A DNA stretch of 45,758 nucleotides from contig JACKDN010000046.1 of NCBI GenBank assembly GCA_020633465.1, positions 1 through 45,758 of the forward strand. Reading direction: 5' to 3'. The stretch is from Myxococcales bacterium (lineage in GTDB: Bacteria > Myxococcota_A > Bradymonadia > UBA7976 > UBA1532). This document shows positions 1 through 7,814 of the stretch, one piece after another. The notes under the pieces are model-generated. The model was not told the DNA's origin. It did no database searches and was given only the letters and a program-made list of their open reading frames with translations. The first letter of the stretch is position 1, and the number at the start of each line of letters is the position of its first letter. Position numbers and translations under genes: made by a program.

Positions 1-113
1 CCGCTGTCCGCGGCACCGCCGCCGTCGCCGTCGCCGCCGTCTTCCTGACAGCCGCCGAGGGCCAGCGCCACACCGAACAGCACCGTGGCGAGTCGAAGCT
101 CCCCGTTCCTCAT
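1..113 (-). CDS. Lipoprotein, 5' end only (truncated by window edge)
   Basis: The gene runs off the left edge, so only its first 37 codons are visible. They read as a lipoprotein signal peptide: a short charged start (MRNGELR), a hydrophobic stretch and a lipobox ending LALGGC, followed by an acidic Gly/Asp-rich linker. An AGGAG Shine-Dalgarno lies 6 nt before the ATG, and a strong promoter (181-209) lies about 70 nt upstream. The protein would be exported and lipidated at the cysteine. Nothing of the mature domain is visible, so its function is unknown. Confidence 0.75.
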   Translation of the reverse strand, partial: MRNGELRLATVLFGVALALGGCQEDGGDGDGGGAADS

Positions 114-180
114 CTCGATCTCCTGGCTGAGGGCGAGCGGCCTCCCCTGGCGCGCACTGCCCGGTCCGTCGAAGCGGGCC

Positions 181-209
181 ACGCTAGGCAGGCGCGGCCC
201 CGATGTCAA
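181..209 (-). promoter_or_regulatory. Sigma70-type promoter for the leftmost lipoprotein gene
   Basis: On the minus strand a perfect TTGACA (209-204) is followed by a 17-nt spacer and TAGCGT (186-181). Transcription would begin near 174 and give a leader of about 60 nt with the AGGAG ribosome site. It is back to back with the promoter at 229-257. Confidence 0.6.
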
Positions 210-228
210 CGCCTCGAGCGCCGCGCGG

Positions 229-257
229 TTGACCGGTCGCCGCCCCGTCCTTACATT
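229..257 (+). promoter_or_regulatory. Sigma70-type promoter upstream of the hairpin leader and usg-like gene
   Basis: TTGACC (229-234), a 17-nt spacer and TACATT (252-257). The predicted transcription start is 263-265, exactly where the stem-loop described next begins. Confidence 0.6.
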
Positions 258-263
258 GGCGGA

Positions 264-326
264 CCCTCGCGGGACCGCCGGGCCAGCTTTCACAAGCCCG
301 GCCGAGCGGCGCGAGGGCATTTTTTT
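264..326 (+). terminator. Intrinsic-terminator-like leader (attenuator or short sRNA)
   Basis: An outer stem CCCTCGCG (264-271) pairs perfectly with CGCGAGGG (310-317). An inner stem GCCGGGC (277-283) pairs with GCCCGGC (296-302). Two nt after the outer stem comes a run of seven T (320-326), which is striking in such GC-rich DNA. The unit starts at the predicted transcription start of the promoter at 229-257 and ends 18 nt before the TTG start of the next gene. It could attenuate that gene, or the promoter and terminator could define a free RNA of about 63 nt. The structure is read by eye and not folded by software. Confidence 0.6.
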
Positions 327-344
327 GCACCCGGTGAGGCGCCC

Positions 345-1364
345 TTGAGTCCCAACGACGGTCTGACGGTGGCGGTGGTCGGCGCGACGGACGCGCTCGG
401 CGCCGAGATCCTGGCGGTGCTGGCCGAGCGGCGGTTCCCGGTTCGGCGGCTGGTGGCCCTGGCGCCGGCGGCCGCCGCCGGCGAGCGCATCGACTGGCAG
501 GGCGACGACGTGCTGGTGCGCGACGTCGCCGAGGCCGACTTCGCCGGCGTCGATCTGGTGTTCTTCGCGGGCGCCGGCGACGTCGCGCGCGCCCACGCGC
601 AGCGGGCCGCGCGCGCGGGCGCGGCGGTGATCGACACGACGGACGCCAGCCGGGCCGATCCGTCGACGCCCCTCGTGGCGCCGGGGCTGAGCCCCGCGCC
701 CGCGGCGCCGGCGGCCGGCGTCTTCGCGGCGCCCAGCGGCCTGGCCCTGCAGGTGGCGACCGTGCTCGCGACCCTCGAGGCGGCCGCCGGCGTCGCGCGC
801 GTCACGATCGCCGCCTGGCAGGGCGCCGCGGGCGAGGGCCGGGCCGGCATGGACGAGCTGCGCGATCAGACGGTCGCGCTGCTGAACTTCCGCGATCCCA
901 AGGCCCAGCGCTTCCCCCGCCGGCTGGCGTTCGACGTCCTGCCCGCCATCGGCGCCGTCGGCGAGGACGGGCTGACCGCCGCCGAGCGCGATCTGGCGGC
1001 GCAGATCCCGCGCCTGCTGGGGCGCGCGGTGCGGGTGGACGCCTCGATCGTCCGGCTGCCGGTGTTCGTCGGCGAAGGCGCGCGGCTGAACGTCGAGCTG
1101 CGGGCCGCCTTCGGGCCCGCCGACGCGCGCGCCGCGCTCGCTGCGGCCGGCCTCGAGGTCGCGGACGCCGCCGCCCCCGGGCCCAGCGCGGCCGACGTGG
1201 CCGGGCGCGACGCCCTCGGCGTCGGGCGGGTGCGCCGGGACGGCTCGGTCGAGCACGGCCTGGCCCTGTGGCTCGTGGCCGACGACCTGCGCTTCGGCGG
1301 CGCCAGCGTCGCGGTGGACATCGCCGAGTCGCTGCGCGCCCCGAGCGACGCCGGGGCGCGGTGA
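345..1364 (+). CDS. usg: Usg-like protein (aspartate-semialdehyde dehydrogenase paralogue, catalytically degenerate)
   Basis: 339 aa of ASADH fold. An N-terminal NADP-binding Rossmann motif (VAVVGATDALG, about residues 9-19) is followed by the dimerisation/catalytic half, with family blocks such as LLNFRDP and the C-terminal LVADDLRFGGA. In true ASADH a catalytic Cys lies in an NPNC-like block and a His in a NGHSE-like block. Here the equivalents read AAPSGLAL and VGEGA, so both residues are absent, as in E. coli Usg. It is therefore unlikely to make aspartate semialdehyde. truA lies a few genes downstream, recalling the E. coli usg-truA order. The start is TTG at 345, chosen because GGTGAGG lies 5 nt upstream. 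A terminator-like leader precedes it. Confidence 0.8.
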   Translation: MSPNDGLTVAVVGATDALGAEILAVLAERRFPVRRLVALAPAAAAGERIDWQGDDVLVRDVAEADFAGVDLVFFAGAGDVARAHAQRAARAGAAVIDTTDASRADPSTPLVAPGLSPAPAAPAAGVFAAPSGLALQVATVLATLEAAAGVARVTIAAWQGAAGEGRAGMDELRDQTVALLNFRDPKAQRFPRRLAFDVLPAIGAVGEDGLTAAERDLAAQIPRLLGRAVRVDASIVRLPVFVGEGARLNVELRAAFGPADARAALAAAGLEVADAAAPGPSAADVAGRDALGVGRVRRDGSVEHGLALWLVADDLRFGGASVAVDIAESLRAPSDAGAR

Positions 1365-1555
1365 TCCGCGGCGCCGATGCCAAAATGTCCCGGCGACCCG
1401 CCGCGCGTGCCAGAAAGACAGCCGCCGCACGCCCGGTCGACCCAGCGGTTGCGCCGACGGCCTCGGCTGGGGCATGAAAGCGCGCGTGGTACGGTTCGTG
1501 TAAGCCGGACCCCACCAGAACGCCGCGCGCACGAGGCGCGGCCACGGGAGGAAGC

Positions 1556-2551
1556 ATGCGTCGGCGTTCGCTGACCACCCTGGGCCTGCTGCTGGTCGCC
1601 TCGAGCGCGGCGCACGCGCAGACCGAGGAGGACTATCAGACCTCGATCGATCTCGACCAGACCGCCATCGGCATCGACAACTGCAGCCTCTGGACGAACA
1701 CGGCCTTCGCCGTGGACGGCCTGCTCGACCGCACGGGCGAGACGCAGGACTTCGAGCTGACCCTCGGCTGGTCGACCGGTGAGATGTGCAGCCGCGAGCA
1801 GCTGCAGGACTGTCCGCTGGTCGTGCAGAACGCCTCGCCCGAGTGCGGCTGCCTCGCCCAGGGCACCGGCCTCGCCACCACGCTGCGCCGCGAGAACGTC
1901 ACGCTGGTGAACCTGCTCGAGATGGATCCCTGCAGCGCCGACCGCCCCTACGACGCGGTCAACTTCTACCTGCGCTACTACCAGTCGACCGACGGCAGCG
2001 ACACCACGACCAACGACGTGGGCTTCGCCACCACGATCGACTTCGACTTCACCCGACCGCCCGCCCCCGCGCAGGCCCCCAACCTGTCCAACGCGGACGC
2101 GGCGCTGCGGGTCACCGTGCCCGAGGTCGACAGCAACGACGTCGCCCGCTACGAGGTGTGCTACCGGCCGGCGACGGGCGTGAGCGACGACGGGGCGGCC
2201 GACGCGGGCGCCGACGGCAGCGACGGCACGATGTCGAACGACGACCTGCGTGCCGGCTTCTCGGCCTGCACGCGCGTCAGCGCCAGCGATCCCCGGGCCC
2301 GCATCCAGGGCCTCGAGAACGACGTCGTGTACGAGGTGGTGTACGCCACCTTCGACGCCGCCGAGAACCGCAGCGCGAACAGCCCCATCGCCCGCGGCAC
2401 GCCCGCCGAGGTGCTCGACTTCGCCGAGTACTACCACTCGGTGAACGGCGCCGAGACGGGCGGCTGCGCCCAGGGCGGCGAGGGGCCGGTGGGCCTGCTG
2501 CTGCTGTTCGTCGGCCTGCTGGGCCTCGTCCGCTTCCGGAGCCACGCATGA
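1556..2551 (+). CDS. Secreted protein with FN3-like domain and MYXO-CTERM-like tail
   Basis: 331 aa. A Sec signal peptide (about 1-21, cleaved after AHA) precedes a Cys-containing N-terminal domain of unknown type. A fibronectin-III-like segment (about 165-305) contains the strands VARYEVCYRP and VVYEVVYATFDAAENRS. The tail has GGC, a hydrophobic helix and a basic RFR end, the layout of MYXO-CTERM sorting signals in myxobacteria, which predicts processing and surface display. GGAGG precedes the ATG. An extended -10 motif (TGGTACGGT, 1487-1495) lies upstream, and the same motif recurs before the gene at 31319. The stop overlaps the next start (ATGA), so the two are probably cotranscribed. Confidence 0.75.
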   Translation: MRRRSLTTLGLLLVASSAAHAQTEEDYQTSIDLDQTAIGIDNCSLWTNTAFAVDGLLDRTGETQDFELTLGWSTGEMCSREQLQDCPLVVQNASPECGCLAQGTGLATTLRRENVTLVNLLEMDPCSADRPYDAVNFYLRYYQSTDGSDTTTNDVGFATTIDFDFTRPPAPAQAPNLSNADAALRVTVPEVDSNDVARYEVCYRPATGVSDDGAADAGADGSDGTMSNDDLRAGFSACTRVSASDPRARIQGLENDVVYEVVYATFDAAENRSANSPIARGTPAEVLDFAEYYHSVNGAETGGCAQGGEGPVGLLLLFVGLLGLVRFRSHA

Positions 2552-3291
2552 ACCGCGCCGCCCTCCCCGTCCCCTTCGCTGGTCTGCTGGTCGGCCTCGG
2601 CGCCCTCGCGGCCCCGGGCGTCGCCTCGGCCGACCTCGTCCAGATCAAGGAGTCGCCCCGCACGACCTTCATCGAGTTCCGCATGGGCAACTACCTGCCC
2701 GGCATCGACGACGAGTTCGACACGTCGGCGCGCAAGGGGCCCTTCGAGGAGGTCTTCGGCAGCTCGCCGGAGCTGATGTTCAACCTGATGTGGGAGCAGC
2801 ACATCTGGCACGGCTTCGGCACGCTGGCCGGGGGCGTCGGCATCGGCTACTGGAGCATCGACGGCACCGGCGTGGCCGTCGGCGGCGCCGACGCCGACGA
2901 CTCGACCACCATGCGCATCCTGCCCCTGCAGGCGCAGCTGAGCTATCGGTTCGACCACTTCCGCGACAGCTGGCCGCTGGTGCCGGTGGCCGCGCTGGGC
3001 ATCGACTACTACGCCTGGGACATCCTCGGCGGCGACGACGAGGTGACCGACTTCGACAGCGGCCAGGAGGCGCGAGGCGGCACCTGGGGCTGGCACTACA
3101 GCGTCGGCCTGCACCTGCTGCTCGACTTCTTCGCGCCCGAGATGGCCTTCGACTTCGACCGCGAGGCCGGCGTCAACAGCAGCTACCTGACGCTCGAGTA
3201 CCAGGGCCTGCAGGTCAGCGACTTCGGGGCCAGCGACTCGTTCCGCCTGAGCGACGAGGTGTTCATGTTCGGGATCGCGCTCGAGCTGTGA
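2548..3291 (+). CDS. Outer-membrane beta-barrel protein, MXAN_2562-like
   Basis: 247 aa with a Sec signal peptide (about 1-28, ending ASA). The mature part has alternating polar and aromatic strands typical of small outer-membrane barrels. The opening FIEFRMGNYLPGIDDEF and the block FEEVFGSSPELM resemble the myxobacterial MXAN_2562 barrel family as I remember it, which has an ELK-G-Y-P-IDxEF opening. The last residues are LEL. It overlaps the upstream secreted protein by ATGA and truA downstream by GTGA, so it sits inside an operon. The pairing with the preceding MYXO-CTERM-like protein suggests a surface role, but no substrate can be named. Confidence 0.7.
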   Translation: MNRAALPVPFAGLLVGLGALAAPGVASADLVQIKESPRTTFIEFRMGNYLPGIDDEFDTSARKGPFEEVFGSSPELMFNLMWEQHIWHGFGTLAGGVGIGYWSIDGTGVAVGGADADDSTTMRILPLQAQLSYRFDHFRDSWPLVPVAALGIDYYAWDILGGDDEVTDFDSGQEARGGTWGWHYSVGLHLLLDFFAPEMAFDFDREAGVNSSYLTLEYQGLQVSDFGASDSFRLSDEVFMFGIALEL

Positions 3292-4061
3292 ACGGCGCGT
3301 CGGCGCGGCGGCTGGCCTTCACCGTCGAGTACGACGGCACCGACTTCCACGGGTGGGCCGCGCAGCCCACGGTGCGGCCCACCGTGCAGCAGACCCTCGG
3401 CGACGCCATCGAGGCGATCGTCGGCCACCCGGTGCGGGTGGACGGCGCCAGCCGCACCGACGCCGGCGTCCACGCGCGCGACCAGCGCGCCGCGGTCACG
3501 CTGCACCACCCGATTCGACCCGAGGGGCTGGTGAAGGCGCTCAACCGGCGCCTGCCCCTGGCCGTGGCCGTGCGGGACGCCCACGAGGTGCCCCTGGACT
3601 ACCAGCCCCGGTTCGCGAACGGCGGCAAGACCTACTGCTACCGGCTGCGCCGCGGCCCCACCCGGCGACCGCTGACCGATCGCTACGCCTGGCTCGTGCC
3701 GTGGGATCTCGACTTCGAGCGCGTCCTGCCCGCGCTGCCCGCCGTGCTCGGCACCCGCGACTACGCCAGCTTCGCGTCGCAGGGCGGCAGCCAGCGCACC
3801 ACCGTCCGCACCCTGTGGCGCTGGTCGCTGCAGCCCGAAGACCATGGCGTCTGGGCCCTGCGGGTCAGCGGCACGGCGTTCATGAAGTACATGGTGCGCA
3901 ACCTGGTGGGCACGCTGGTCGACGTCGCGCGCGGCCACTGGACGGCCGCGGACGTGCAGCGGGCCGTCGCGGCCTGCGATCGCACGGCGGCGGGGCCCAC
4001 CGCGCCGGCCTGCGGCCTGACGCTCGAGCGCATCCACCCGCTCGGCGGGGACGACGACTGA
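3288..4061 (+). CDS. truA: tRNA pseudouridine synthase A
   Basis: 257 aa, close to the usual TruA length. The enzyme converts uridines 38-40 of the tRNA anticodon arm to pseudouridine. The catalytic motif SRTDAGVHA is at about 55-63 with the essential Asp at 58. The N-terminal block EYDGTDFHGW and the later block FMKYMVRNLVGTLVDV are also family signatures. The start is GTG at 3288, overlapping the stop of the preceding barrel gene (GTGA), so translation is probably coupled. The frame is open further upstream, but only as a shadow of the barrel gene. It converges on the envelope operon that ends at 4086, with 24 nt between the stops. Confidence 0.95.
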   Translation: MNGASARRLAFTVEYDGTDFHGWAAQPTVRPTVQQTLGDAIEAIVGHPVRVDGASRTDAGVHARDQRAAVTLHHPIRPEGLVKALNRRLPLAVAVRDAHEVPLDYQPRFANGGKTYCYRLRRGPTRRPLTDRYAWLVPWDLDFERVLPALPAVLGTRDYASFASQGGSQRTTVRTLWRWSLQPEDHGVWALRVSGTAFMKYMVRNLVGTLVDVARGHWTAADVQRAVAACDRTAAGPTAPACGLTLERIHPLGGDDD

Positions 4062-4085
4062 CGGGGACGGGGCCGGCGGAGCGGA

Positions 4086-5414
4086 TCAGAAGCCGACCTG
4101 GCAGCCGATGCTCAGGTCGATGTGCTGGGAGGGCGAGTCGCCGATCAGGTGCAGGAAGTCCGGCGAGATGACCAGCGCGAACAGATCATTGAACTCGTAC
4201 AGGTAGCTGGCGCCCAGCGTGTAGTGGTAGGGCCCCTCGAGCGTGGTGTCCTTGACGTCGCCCAGGTCCACCAGGTGCCGCACCCGCCCCACGCCGCCGC
4301 CCGCGCGCAGCTGCAGCTCGTGCGGGCCGTCGTCGATCACCTTGAACTTCAGCCGGCCGCCCTCGAGGTGGGCGAACTCGACGATCTGCAGGCGGGCGTA
4401 GGCGCCCAGGCCCAGCCACTCGGTGGCCCAGAAGTCGAGCTCGAGCAGCGTGTGGAAGGGCGCGACGGCGAAGCCCGGGCGGATGTCGGCGCTCTTCGTG
4501 TTCTGGGGCTCGGCGCGCTCGGTGATGAAGCCGGCGCCGCTGCCGATGCTCAGCGCGACGGTCACATAGCGGCGCACCGAGCCGTCGTCTTCCTCCCACT
4601 CGTCGCCGCCCACCAGGCTCGACCCGCTGGGGATCTCGTCACCGAACCGATCGCCCCGGATCTCGACCACCAGGGGATCCTTGGCGCTGTGGACGTTGGC
4701 GATGATGCGACCGGAGCGGTCCTCGGCCAGGATGTAGTAGCTGAGCGTGCGACCGGCCACGAAGCGGCCGGGGATGCGGGCGCTGAACCCGCGTCGGCCG
4801 TCGGGCCGCATCTCGATCTGCTGCACCTGATCCGACCGCGCGCTGCGGAAGTACAGGTACACCCGGTACACGTGCGGGTTGATCGCGTCCGAGACCTCGG
4901 CGCCCACCGCCAGGTTCTCGCCGCCCCGCGCCCGCGTGATGGGCGTGTGGCGCAGGTCGTCGGCCGCGCGCGGCGCCTCCCGCGGCGGATCGCGGCGCGC
5001 CGGCGCGCGGCGCCGCGCCTCGTCGCGGGCCTCCTCGAACAGGCGCTCGAGGCTCGGCGTGCTGACCAGCGGATCGAGGCGCGCGCGGTCGTCGACCAGC
5101 AGCGCCTGCACGAAGTCGGCGACCGCGCGGTCGGCGTCCTTGTCCCGGACGTGCACCAGGATGCCGCGCTGAATGTAGACCTCGGCCAGCACCGGGCTGC
5201 GGATGCCGTACTGCTCGCTCAGCCGGATGGCGCGGTTCAGCGCGTCCTCGGCCGCCTCGAGCTCGAGGTTGTCGTAGTACGAGCGGGCGTCGTCGAGCAG
5301 CCGCCCGACCTCGCCCTCCGCCTGATACGCGTTGCGCTGGGCGGTGGCGGGGGCCGGCGCGACCAGGGGCGCCGCCAGCAACGTCGCGATGAGGATGCCT
5401 CGGCGCACGATCAC
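4086..5414 (-). CDS. Periplasmic TPR-like plus outer-membrane beta-barrel protein
   Basis: 442 aa, last gene of a three-gene operon. A signal peptide (about 1-26, ending ATAQ) leads into an alpha-helical TPR-like region (about 30-115, with LELEAAEDALNRAIRLSEQYG). A charged linker and a beta-rich segment (about 150-225) follow, and then a barrel-like C-terminal half that ends in aromatic Phe (CQVGF), the usual outer-membrane insertion signature. The start is GTG at 5414, overlapping the OmpA stop, or GTG at 5408. A much longer open frame upstream in phase is only a shadow of the OmpA gene and should not be read as a fusion. Its neighbours suggest a cell-envelope structural role. The exact function is not recognised. 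Confidence 0.75.
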   Translation of the reverse strand: MIVRRGILIATLLAAPLVAPAPATAQRNAYQAEGEVGRLLDDARSYYDNLELEAAEDALNRAIRLSEQYGIRSPVLAEVYIQRGILVHVRDKDADRAVADFVQALLVDDRARLDPLVSTPSLERLFEEARDEARRRAPARRDPPREAPRAADDLRHTPITRARGGENLAVGAEVSDAINPHVYRVYLYFRSARSDQVQQIEMRPDGRRGFSARIPGRFVAGRTLSYYILAEDRSGRIIANVHSAKDPLVVEIRGDRFGDEIPSGSSLVGGDEWEEDDGSVRRYVTVALSIGSGAGFITERAEPQNTKSADIRPGFAVAPFHTLLELDFWATEWLGLGAYARLQIVEFAHLEGGRLKFKVIDDGPHELQLRAGGGVGRVRHLVDLGDVKDTTLEGPYHYTLGASYLYEFNDLFALVISPDFLHLIGDSPSQHIDLSIGCQVGF

Positions 5415-6631
5415 TTCTTGATGATGTGGAACTCGACGCGGCGGTTGGCCGCTCGGCCCTCGGAGGTCCGGTTGTCTTCGATGGGCCGCGTCTCGCCGTA
5501 GCCCTCGCTGGTCATGCGGTCGGGCGCGATGCCCTGCCCGATCAGGTACCGCCGCACCGACTCGGCCCGCTGCTGCGACAGCTTCAGGTTGTAGCGATCG
5601 CTGCCCCGGCTGTCGGTGTGGCCCTCGATGCGCACCCGCAGGTTCGGCAGGTCGTTGAGCGCCTGGGCCACCTCGTTCAGCAGGCCGAACGACTTGGGCA
5701 GGATGCGCGCCTTGTTCGTGGCGAAGTGGATCGTCTGCTTCAGCTCGATCCGATCGTCCTTCACCACGATCGTCTTGTAGATGTCCGGGCAGCCGTCCTC
5801 GTCGGCGTCGCCGTCGTAGTCCTCGGGCTGGTTCGGGCACTGGTCGACGCCGTCGGCGATGCGGTCCTGGTCGTTGTCGGGATCGGGGCAGCCGTCGGCG
5901 TCCTCGAAGCCGTCCTTGTCCTCGGGCTGCAGCGGGCACTTGTCCGTCGCGTCGAGGATGCCGTCGTTGTCGTTGTCGGGATCGGGGCAGCCGTCCTCGT
6001 CCTGGAAGTTGTCCTTGTCTTCCGGGTTGTCCGGGCACTGATCCACGTCGTCCGCGATGCCGTCGCCGTCGCGATCCTTGGCCAGATCGGGGCAGCCGTC
6101 GTCGTCCTGGTCGCCGTCGAAGTCCTCGGGATCGTGGGGGCAACGGTCCTTGCTGTCGGGCAGGCCGTCGCCGTCCGAGTCCTGATCCTCGGGGCAGCCG
6201 TCCTCGTCCTCGTAGTTGTCCTTGTCCTCGGGCGCGTCCGGGCACAGGTCGACGTCGTCGAGGATGCCGTCGCCGTCGCGATCGGCGTTCACCTGGCACT
6301 CCGGCTTGCGGGCGACGCGCTCGACCTCGAGGGACGCTTCGAGCGCCTGATCGAGGTGCGCCTTCGCCCGGAAGTAGGCCCCCTGCTCGAGCTCGAGGTG
6401 GGTGAAGGCCAGGTGCGCCTGCGCCAGCGCCAGCTCGCGCGGGGCGCACTTGTAGCCCGGCTTCGAGACCGCCTCCAGCTTCTCGCCCGCGGTGTGGGCC
6501 TTGGCCTTCAGCGCCGCCCCGGTGGCGCAGCCGCTCTGCACCAGCCCCAGCAGGGCGAGCCCCAGCAGGGCCACCCCCAGCCGGATCACGCCGGTCCGCG
6601 CCCCTCGGTCGAATCGCGCCGCGCCGCTCAC
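5411..6631 (-). CDS. OmpA-family lipoprotein with thrombospondin type 3 repeats
   Basis: 406 aa. The hydrophobic N-terminus ends in VQSGCAT, a lipobox with an unusual Gln at -3. A helical DUF4398-like segment (about 45-105) follows, then a run of about six Asp-rich thrombospondin type 3 repeats (about 115-285, units like DRDGDGILDDVDLCPD) that should bind calcium and form a rigid spacer. An OmpA/Pal-like peptidoglycan-binding domain (about 290-406) contains GHTDSRGSDRYNLKLSQQRA. It should tether the outer membrane to the cell wall. The start GTG at 6631 overlaps the preceding stop (GTGA), and the 3' end overlaps the next start, so three envelope genes are translationally coupled. Confidence 0.9.
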   Translation of the reverse strand: MSGAARFDRGARTGVIRLGVALLGLALLGLVQSGCATGAALKAKAHTAGEKLEAVSKPGYKCAPRELALAQAHLAFTHLELEQGAYFRAKAHLDQALEASLEVERVARKPECQVNADRDGDGILDDVDLCPDAPEDKDNYEDEDGCPEDQDSDGDGLPDSKDRCPHDPEDFDGDQDDDGCPDLAKDRDGDGIADDVDQCPDNPEDKDNFQDEDGCPDPDNDNDGILDATDKCPLQPEDKDGFEDADGCPDPDNDQDRIADGVDQCPNQPEDYDGDADEDGCPDIYKTIVVKDDRIELKQTIHFATNKARILPKSFGLLNEVAQALNDLPNLRVRIEGHTDSRGSDRYNLKLSQQRAESVRRYLIGQGIAPDRMTSEGYGETRPIEDNRTSEGRAANRRVEFHIIKK

Positions 6632-7017
6632 AGGTGACTCCCGCTGGGATCGCCCGCGCCGGGTGCGGCCGGGGTGGGCGCCGGCGCCTCGCCGGGGGCC
6701 GGCAGGCCGCGCGCCGGGTTGGTGCGCGCCTTCTCGCGGGCCGCCTCGGCGAACTCGCGGGCCTTCTTGGCGAGGTCGATGGCGCGCTGGAAGTCGGAGT
6801 AGCCCTCCTCCTCGCGCGCCTTGCGCAGATACTCGACGGCGCTCGTGTACTCGTAGATCGCGTACTGCTCGGCCTCGATGCCGCGGGCGGCCTCGAGGGC
6901 GACGGTGGCGTCGGCGATGGACGTCGTGGCGGTGATGGGCCCGCAGCCGGCCGCGCCGACGGCGGCCGTCAGGAGCGCGCCCAGCAGGCGGCGCAGCGGG
7001 CGACCGGGCCGTTGCAC
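6628..7017 (-). CDS. DUF4398 lipoprotein
   Basis: 129 aa. A basic start and hydrophobic helix end in a lipobox (VGAAGC). The mature part is a DUF4398 helical hairpin (EYTSAVEYLRKAREEEGYSD and following), then a Pro/Ala-rich tail. DUF4398 proteins often sit beside OmpA-type proteins, as here. I chose GTG at 7017 because a GGGGGAG ribosome site ends 9 nt upstream. GTG codons at 7023 and 7035 are also in frame, but one lies too close to that site and the other precedes it. It is the first gene of the operon and follows a TTGACA promoter at 7053-7082. Confidence 0.8.
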   Translation of the reverse strand: MQRPGRPLRRLLGALLTAAVGAAGCGPITATTSIADATVALEAARGIEAEQYAIYEYTSAVEYLRKAREEEGYSDFQRAIDLAKKAREFAEAAREKARTNPARGLPAPGEAPAPTPAAPGAGDPSGSHL

Positions 7018-7052
7018 GTACACACTCTCCCCCACGGTCGAAAGGGCGAGAC

Positions 7053-7082
7053 CATCTACACCCCGCGCGGCCGCGGTGTCAA
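7053..7082 (-). promoter_or_regulatory. Sigma70-type promoter of the DUF4398-OmpA-barrel operon
   Basis: Minus strand: perfect TTGACA (7082-7077), an 18-nt spacer and TAGATG (7058-7053). The predicted start near 7046 gives a leader of about 30 nt ending in the GGGGGAG site. This supports the downstream GTG at 7017 as the true start. Confidence 0.5.
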
Positions 7083-7167
7083 CATCGCGACGCGCTCGCG
7101 TCCGCGCGCCACGCGGGTTCGCGCGCGCCCGGGCCGGCTGGTGGGGTGCGGGTGGACCGGGCCGGGC

Positions 7168-7656
7168 TCAGCCGAGCAGCTGCTCGATCTGCGTCTGGAC
7201 GGCGTCGGTGGGCAGCTGCTGCGCCACGGCGAGCTCCTGCACCAGCAGCTGGGTGGCCGTCTCGTGCACGCGGCGCTCGCCGTAGGAGAGCTGCTTGTCG
7301 CGGGACATCAGGTGCAGATCGCGCAGCACCTGCGCCACCTCGCGCAGATCGCCGCTCTGCAGCTTCTCGTAGTAGCGCCGCTGGCGACGGTTCCAGTTGG
7401 GCTCGTCGATCGCGGTCTCGGTGGCGCGCAGCCGGTCGAGCACCTCGCCGATCTGCTGCTTGTCGACGACGCTGCGCAGGCCGACCTGCTCGGCGTTGGT
7501 GAGGGGCACGCGGATGGTGTCCTCGGAGTCGATGCACTTGAGGACGTAGAAACGACTGGTGAACCCGGAGATCTCGAGCTCCTCGATCCGCAGGATCTCG
7601 GTCACGCCCTGCACCGGATACACCGCCATGTCGCCCACACTGAACGCAATCGCCAC
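7168..7656 (-). CDS. cdnL: CarD/CdnL-family RNA polymerase-binding transcription regulator
   Basis: 162 aa. The N-terminal Tudor-like RNA-polymerase interaction domain (about 1-65) contains FSVGDMAVYPVQGV and VPLTNAEQVGLR. The helical C-terminal domain contains the conserved WNRRQRRYYEKLQSGD block, whose Trp contacts promoter DNA upstream of the -10 in characterised CarD/CdnL proteins. The family stabilises open complexes at vegetative promoters and is essential in Myxococcus and mycobacteria. Two GTG starts are possible, 7662 and 7656. I prefer 7656 because GCGAGG lies 5 nt upstream of it. A candidate sigma-54 promoter (7722-7737) and a large palindrome (7815-7836) lie upstream, suggesting regulated rather than constitutive expression. 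Confidence 0.9.
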   Translation of the reverse strand: MAIAFSVGDMAVYPVQGVTEILRIEELEISGFTSRFYVLKCIDSEDTIRVPLTNAEQVGLRSVVDKQQIGEVLDRLRATETAIDEPNWNRRQRRYYEKLQSGDLREVAQVLRDLHLMSRDKQLSYGERRVHETATQLLVQELAVAQQLPTDAVQTQIEQLLG

Positions 7657-7721
7657 ACGCACCTCGCTTGATCACGGCCGCGCCCCGGGGGGCGGCGTCG
7701 TCGGGAGTTGGGTGACCGGGT

Positions 7722-7737
7722 AGCAGTGATCGTGCCA
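7722..7737 (-). promoter_or_regulatory. Candidate sigma-54 (-24/-12) promoter of cdnL
   Basis: Minus strand reads TGGCACG-ATCA-CTGCT (7737-7722). It matches the sigma-54 consensus TGGCACG-N4-TTGCW at every defined position except one T to C, with GG and GC correctly spaced. The transcript would begin near 7711, about 55 nt before the GTG. This is a motif match by eye only. Confidence 0.4.
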
Positions 7738-7814
7738 CCGCATGCGTCACCGCACTATCGGCGTACAACCGACTGAAACGAATGATGAATTCCCGATCGT
7801 GACGCCGCAGCCAC

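Noticed and set aside
866..2545. Long open frame on the minus strand across the usg-like and secreted-protein genes
   Set aside because: It is an Arg/Ala/Pro-rich shadow caused by GC-rich third codon positions; no ribosome site or domain, and the plus-strand genes have clear families.
4086..6449. Apparent 787-aa fusion covering the TPR-barrel gene and part of the OmpA gene
   Set aside because: The upstream part is out of phase with the OmpA gene and low complexity; the real gene starts at the GTG overlapping the OmpA stop.
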